DNA of 64,000 nt from Cyclina sinensis. Its lineage: Eukaryota > Mollusca > Bivalvia > Venerida > Veneridae. The notes beneath the pieces were generated by a model that made no database searches, had not been told where the DNA came from, and saw only the letters and a program-made list of their open reading frames with translations. A program made the translations under genes and the position numbers. This document shows, piece by piece, positions 61,591 to 64,000 of this stretch. How positions within the stretch are numbered: position 1 is the first letter of the stretch; every line of letters starts with the position of its first letter. The stretch is from the NCBI GenBank assembly GCA_012932295.1, contig JAAONU010000108.1:248001-312000 (forward strand), read 5' to 3'.

Positions 61591-62949
61591 TATCTAGTTA
61601 ATATGATTTTACCTTTTTTTTATCTCATATTGCTATTCATCGGCAAAACTCTATTTTTGACAGCAGTATCGGTTTTTGTGCATTTCTATAATATTTGTTT
61701 TATAACTTATGTGAATAACCCTTTTGTTTAATAATTCATGAAAATATACAATATATTATATAATCCTGAAACGCTCATTTCTTAAATATTGACTGATATA
61801 AAGTAACTGTTTGTGTTTGTCATTTTTTAAATCACATTAACTATAGTTAAAAATTCAACTGGAACTAAATTTCGTTAGATTCTTGATTAGTTCAGTTTTT
61901 ATGTTTATATGAAAATTAGGACTAAACGAAGAAAAACAAGAAAAATAAACAATCACATCTTTATAGAAACGTTTGCATTATTATAATGTTTTAACTAAAC
62001 AAGTATAAAAGATATACTGATTGTTTTGTTCATTTGCCATTTGTTTTAAGGAATCTTTATTACAAAACACCGATATAACTATATCGTAGTCTATAAGTTG
62101 CATACAGTAAAGTATAACATCTCACACATTTCACCTGACGGATTCAACTTATAGTTATATAAAATATACAACTAATGATAAGATATGAAGCTTTTGAGTC
62201 TCTTTAATTGCTCATACTAGTAATTTATAAGTTTTCTTTTCTGGTTAAGAATATTCATCAGATATTATATTATGTTAACAAGACCAAAATCTTTCATTTA
62301 TCCAAATAAGCATATTTTACAATGACTATAGTTGATAAAATTACGACTGGAATGGAATTGAAAACTGTTGATCACTAACAATTATTCCACCATTCCTTGT
62401 TATTTTTTTGTATCTTTTAAAGCATTTGCTTTCACTTTTTTAATGTTCTTTTTTGAAAAAATTGTTTAGGTATGAATGATATATAGCAAAACTGTACGAT
62501 TTCGAAAACACCAAACTCAACGCTGCAGGTACAGTTATCACTCCCACGTGGTTACAAATAAATTAACATTACTTTTTTTCATTTCATCCATTTTCGAGTT
62601 ATAACAGAACACATCTTAAAATAATAAGATTTGATCAAAGCTATCAATGGAAGGAATAAATAATAACATTTAAGTCGCAGTGGTAACTGATTAAATAGAA
62701 GAGTGGAGTTTGCCTAAATACAGCCATCTCGCGTAAGAGCGCAACGCATGAGAGTCTCGAATATGTACTACCCGTAAACAAAAGGAAGTACGCTCCAATG
62801 TTGAATTAAACAATCATCGTTTGCTTATTCTCAAAAATGATTAACGGGACAAATGTTGATGCAATCTCGTTATTCACTAAAAATATGCATTCTTGTCAGA
62901 GATGACTGTTTTTATTGCCTAAGAAATAATGCAACTAAATCGGAAGATA

Positions 62950-63075
62950 GAATATGTTATATCTCAGCATATTTGTGTTGAATACAGAAGATCAGATGTA
63001 GCAGACGATCAAAATTCGAGCAGACATTGAAAACTATGCATGTTCAGTCCCTTTAATTTACAATATATCAAACCT
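62950..63075 (+). repeat. Duplicated segment (partner 57790-57930)
   Basis: Same segment as at 57790, about 5.16 kb downstream and after the locus 3 array. Confidence 0.75.
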
Positions 63076-63297
63076 TCTATTAATATTTACTTTAATATAT
63101 TTGTTTGGTTTAAAGGATGCATGTGTTTTATTTTTAGGGGATGTGTTTACATGAATAATGTGATACAGTTTATGTCATCTCAATCAAGCAGACGGGTCAA
63201 TAATAAGACCATAGCAGACGACAATAGGCTGTACCGTCTGTTTGTGAGAAAGTTAAACTTTTTTTGAAACGTAGTTAGCAATAAATAGTAATATTAA

Positions 63298-63298
<1 letters not shown>

Positions 63299-63325
<27 letters not shown>
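63299..63325. repeat. Poly-T run, 27 bp
   Basis: Uninterrupted T run; as poly-A on the minus strand it could be a retroposon tail, but no body was recognised next to it. Confidence 0.9.
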
Positions 63326-63329
<4 letters not shown>

Positions 63330-64000
63330 AAGTTTTAAAGGAAGACATCCTTTCTGATAATTGCTAAATTCACTGAATTCAAGTGATAATGAAGCTTTGT
63401 ATCTGTTCTTTACTGTCATTTCTGAGACCTTTGTTTTATAGATATATGTCCAACTTGAAATCGATTTCTTTTCACAAGTTCTTGATTTAAATAGGCATAT
63501 TTCCAATCATCCTAAAATGTTCAATCATTATCAAATAACTTACAGATCATGAAATAATCTCTTAACATATTACTTAACCGTGGATTATTTTCTTAAGACT
63601 GATTTTGCGAGTTCAAATTGTAACACAAATGTTTCTTTTCTAGATACTATAATTATTTTCTGTCGAAAGAAAGCTGTGTATTTACACAGAGCTCGTCACA
63701 TCCTCTATACATAGAATAGTTACGTGATCATTATGTAGGCATTTTCGTAACTTCTGGAGAATATAAAGTAAACGTAAAATATTCAATTATATCGATACTG
63801 TAGAACTGCTGACGTGCATGTTTGTACTTATGGACGCTTACAAAGAAGTCCATGGAAAACGCGGGGAAGTTTTCGTGTCAAATTCAATCATTTCCTGTCT
63901 TTACATCATGTCTTTTTGTTGATAAAACTCTTTTAAACAGATTAAGCAAAACTGCTTGCCTAGTTTCAATAGGCTCAAAAAGCTTTCATTTACAGACGTT

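Larger units (their letters stand above)
61591..64000. other. No gene recognised
   Basis: AT-rich. Holds the duplicated segment at 62950 and the poly-T run at 63299; otherwise nothing seen. Confidence 0.5.

Overview
The window is a stretch of animal nuclear DNA: AT-rich, gene-poor, with long introns, spliceosomal exons and dense degenerate tandem repeats, tRNA-derived SINEs, a LINE tail and MITE-like elements. A RING-less B-box (TRIM-like) gene, a BED zinc finger exon and repeat styles such as 'TGACCTTGACC' and 'GACGGACGGACGG' runs point to a mollusc, most likely a bivalve. That is inferred from family knowledge, not from a database match. No bacterial or organellar signal is seen. Almost all long open frames are by-products of tandem repeats.

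Layout. 0.3-2.1 kb: a 43-bp then 56-bp tandem array. 3.0-4.3 kb: a repeat block copied again at 16.1-17.3 kb. 5.2-5.8 kb: interspersed repeats. 8.1 kb: a candidate 9-nt microexon. 8.5-9.4 kb: a BED-finger exon with a possible downstream exon, minus strand. 10.6-11.0 kb: a MITE with TTAA duplications. 14.1-15.9 kb: an 18-bp satellite. 16.1-24.1 kb: a second, collinear but diverged copy of the 3-11 kb region, with its own candidate 9-nt microexon at 18.08 kb and a 3.6-kb array of 55/15/43-bp units. 24.99-27.74 kb: first two coding exons of the TRIM-like gene, minus strand. 27.7-40 kb: mostly empty, with diverged repeats and a decayed glycosyltransferase-like sequence. 40-46 kb: SINEs, two unknown open frames, and the terminal exon of a second minus-strand gene at 44.04-44.15 kb. 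48.9-49.7 kb: the 18-bp satellite in inverse orientation. 50.5-53.2 kb: degenerate tandem repeats. 53.6-54.8 kb: LINE 3' end. 57.4-63.1 kb: two more diverged duplicate units, one carrying the 18-bp satellite.

The most interesting reading is on the minus strand. The B-box/coiled-coil exon (27743-26804) joins in phase to a 47-nt exon (25040-24994) ending in TVKVGSRVKA. Two 9-nt candidate microexons follow, one in each tandem duplicate, both frame-preserving and both with strong splice signals but different codons (VYN or LTG). The terminal exon at 44147-44043 begins in phase 0 with PGTVTAV and ends WDISDLVIIG. It looks like the second half of the same small beta-barrel domain, here belonging to a neighbouring paralogue whose upstream exons were not found. 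The proposal is a modular family in which a short barrel domain is split at a loop, with the loop residues supplied by duplicated microexons. The exon borders are read from sequence; joint splicing is inference. The terminal exon of the 27.7-kb gene was not found in the window.
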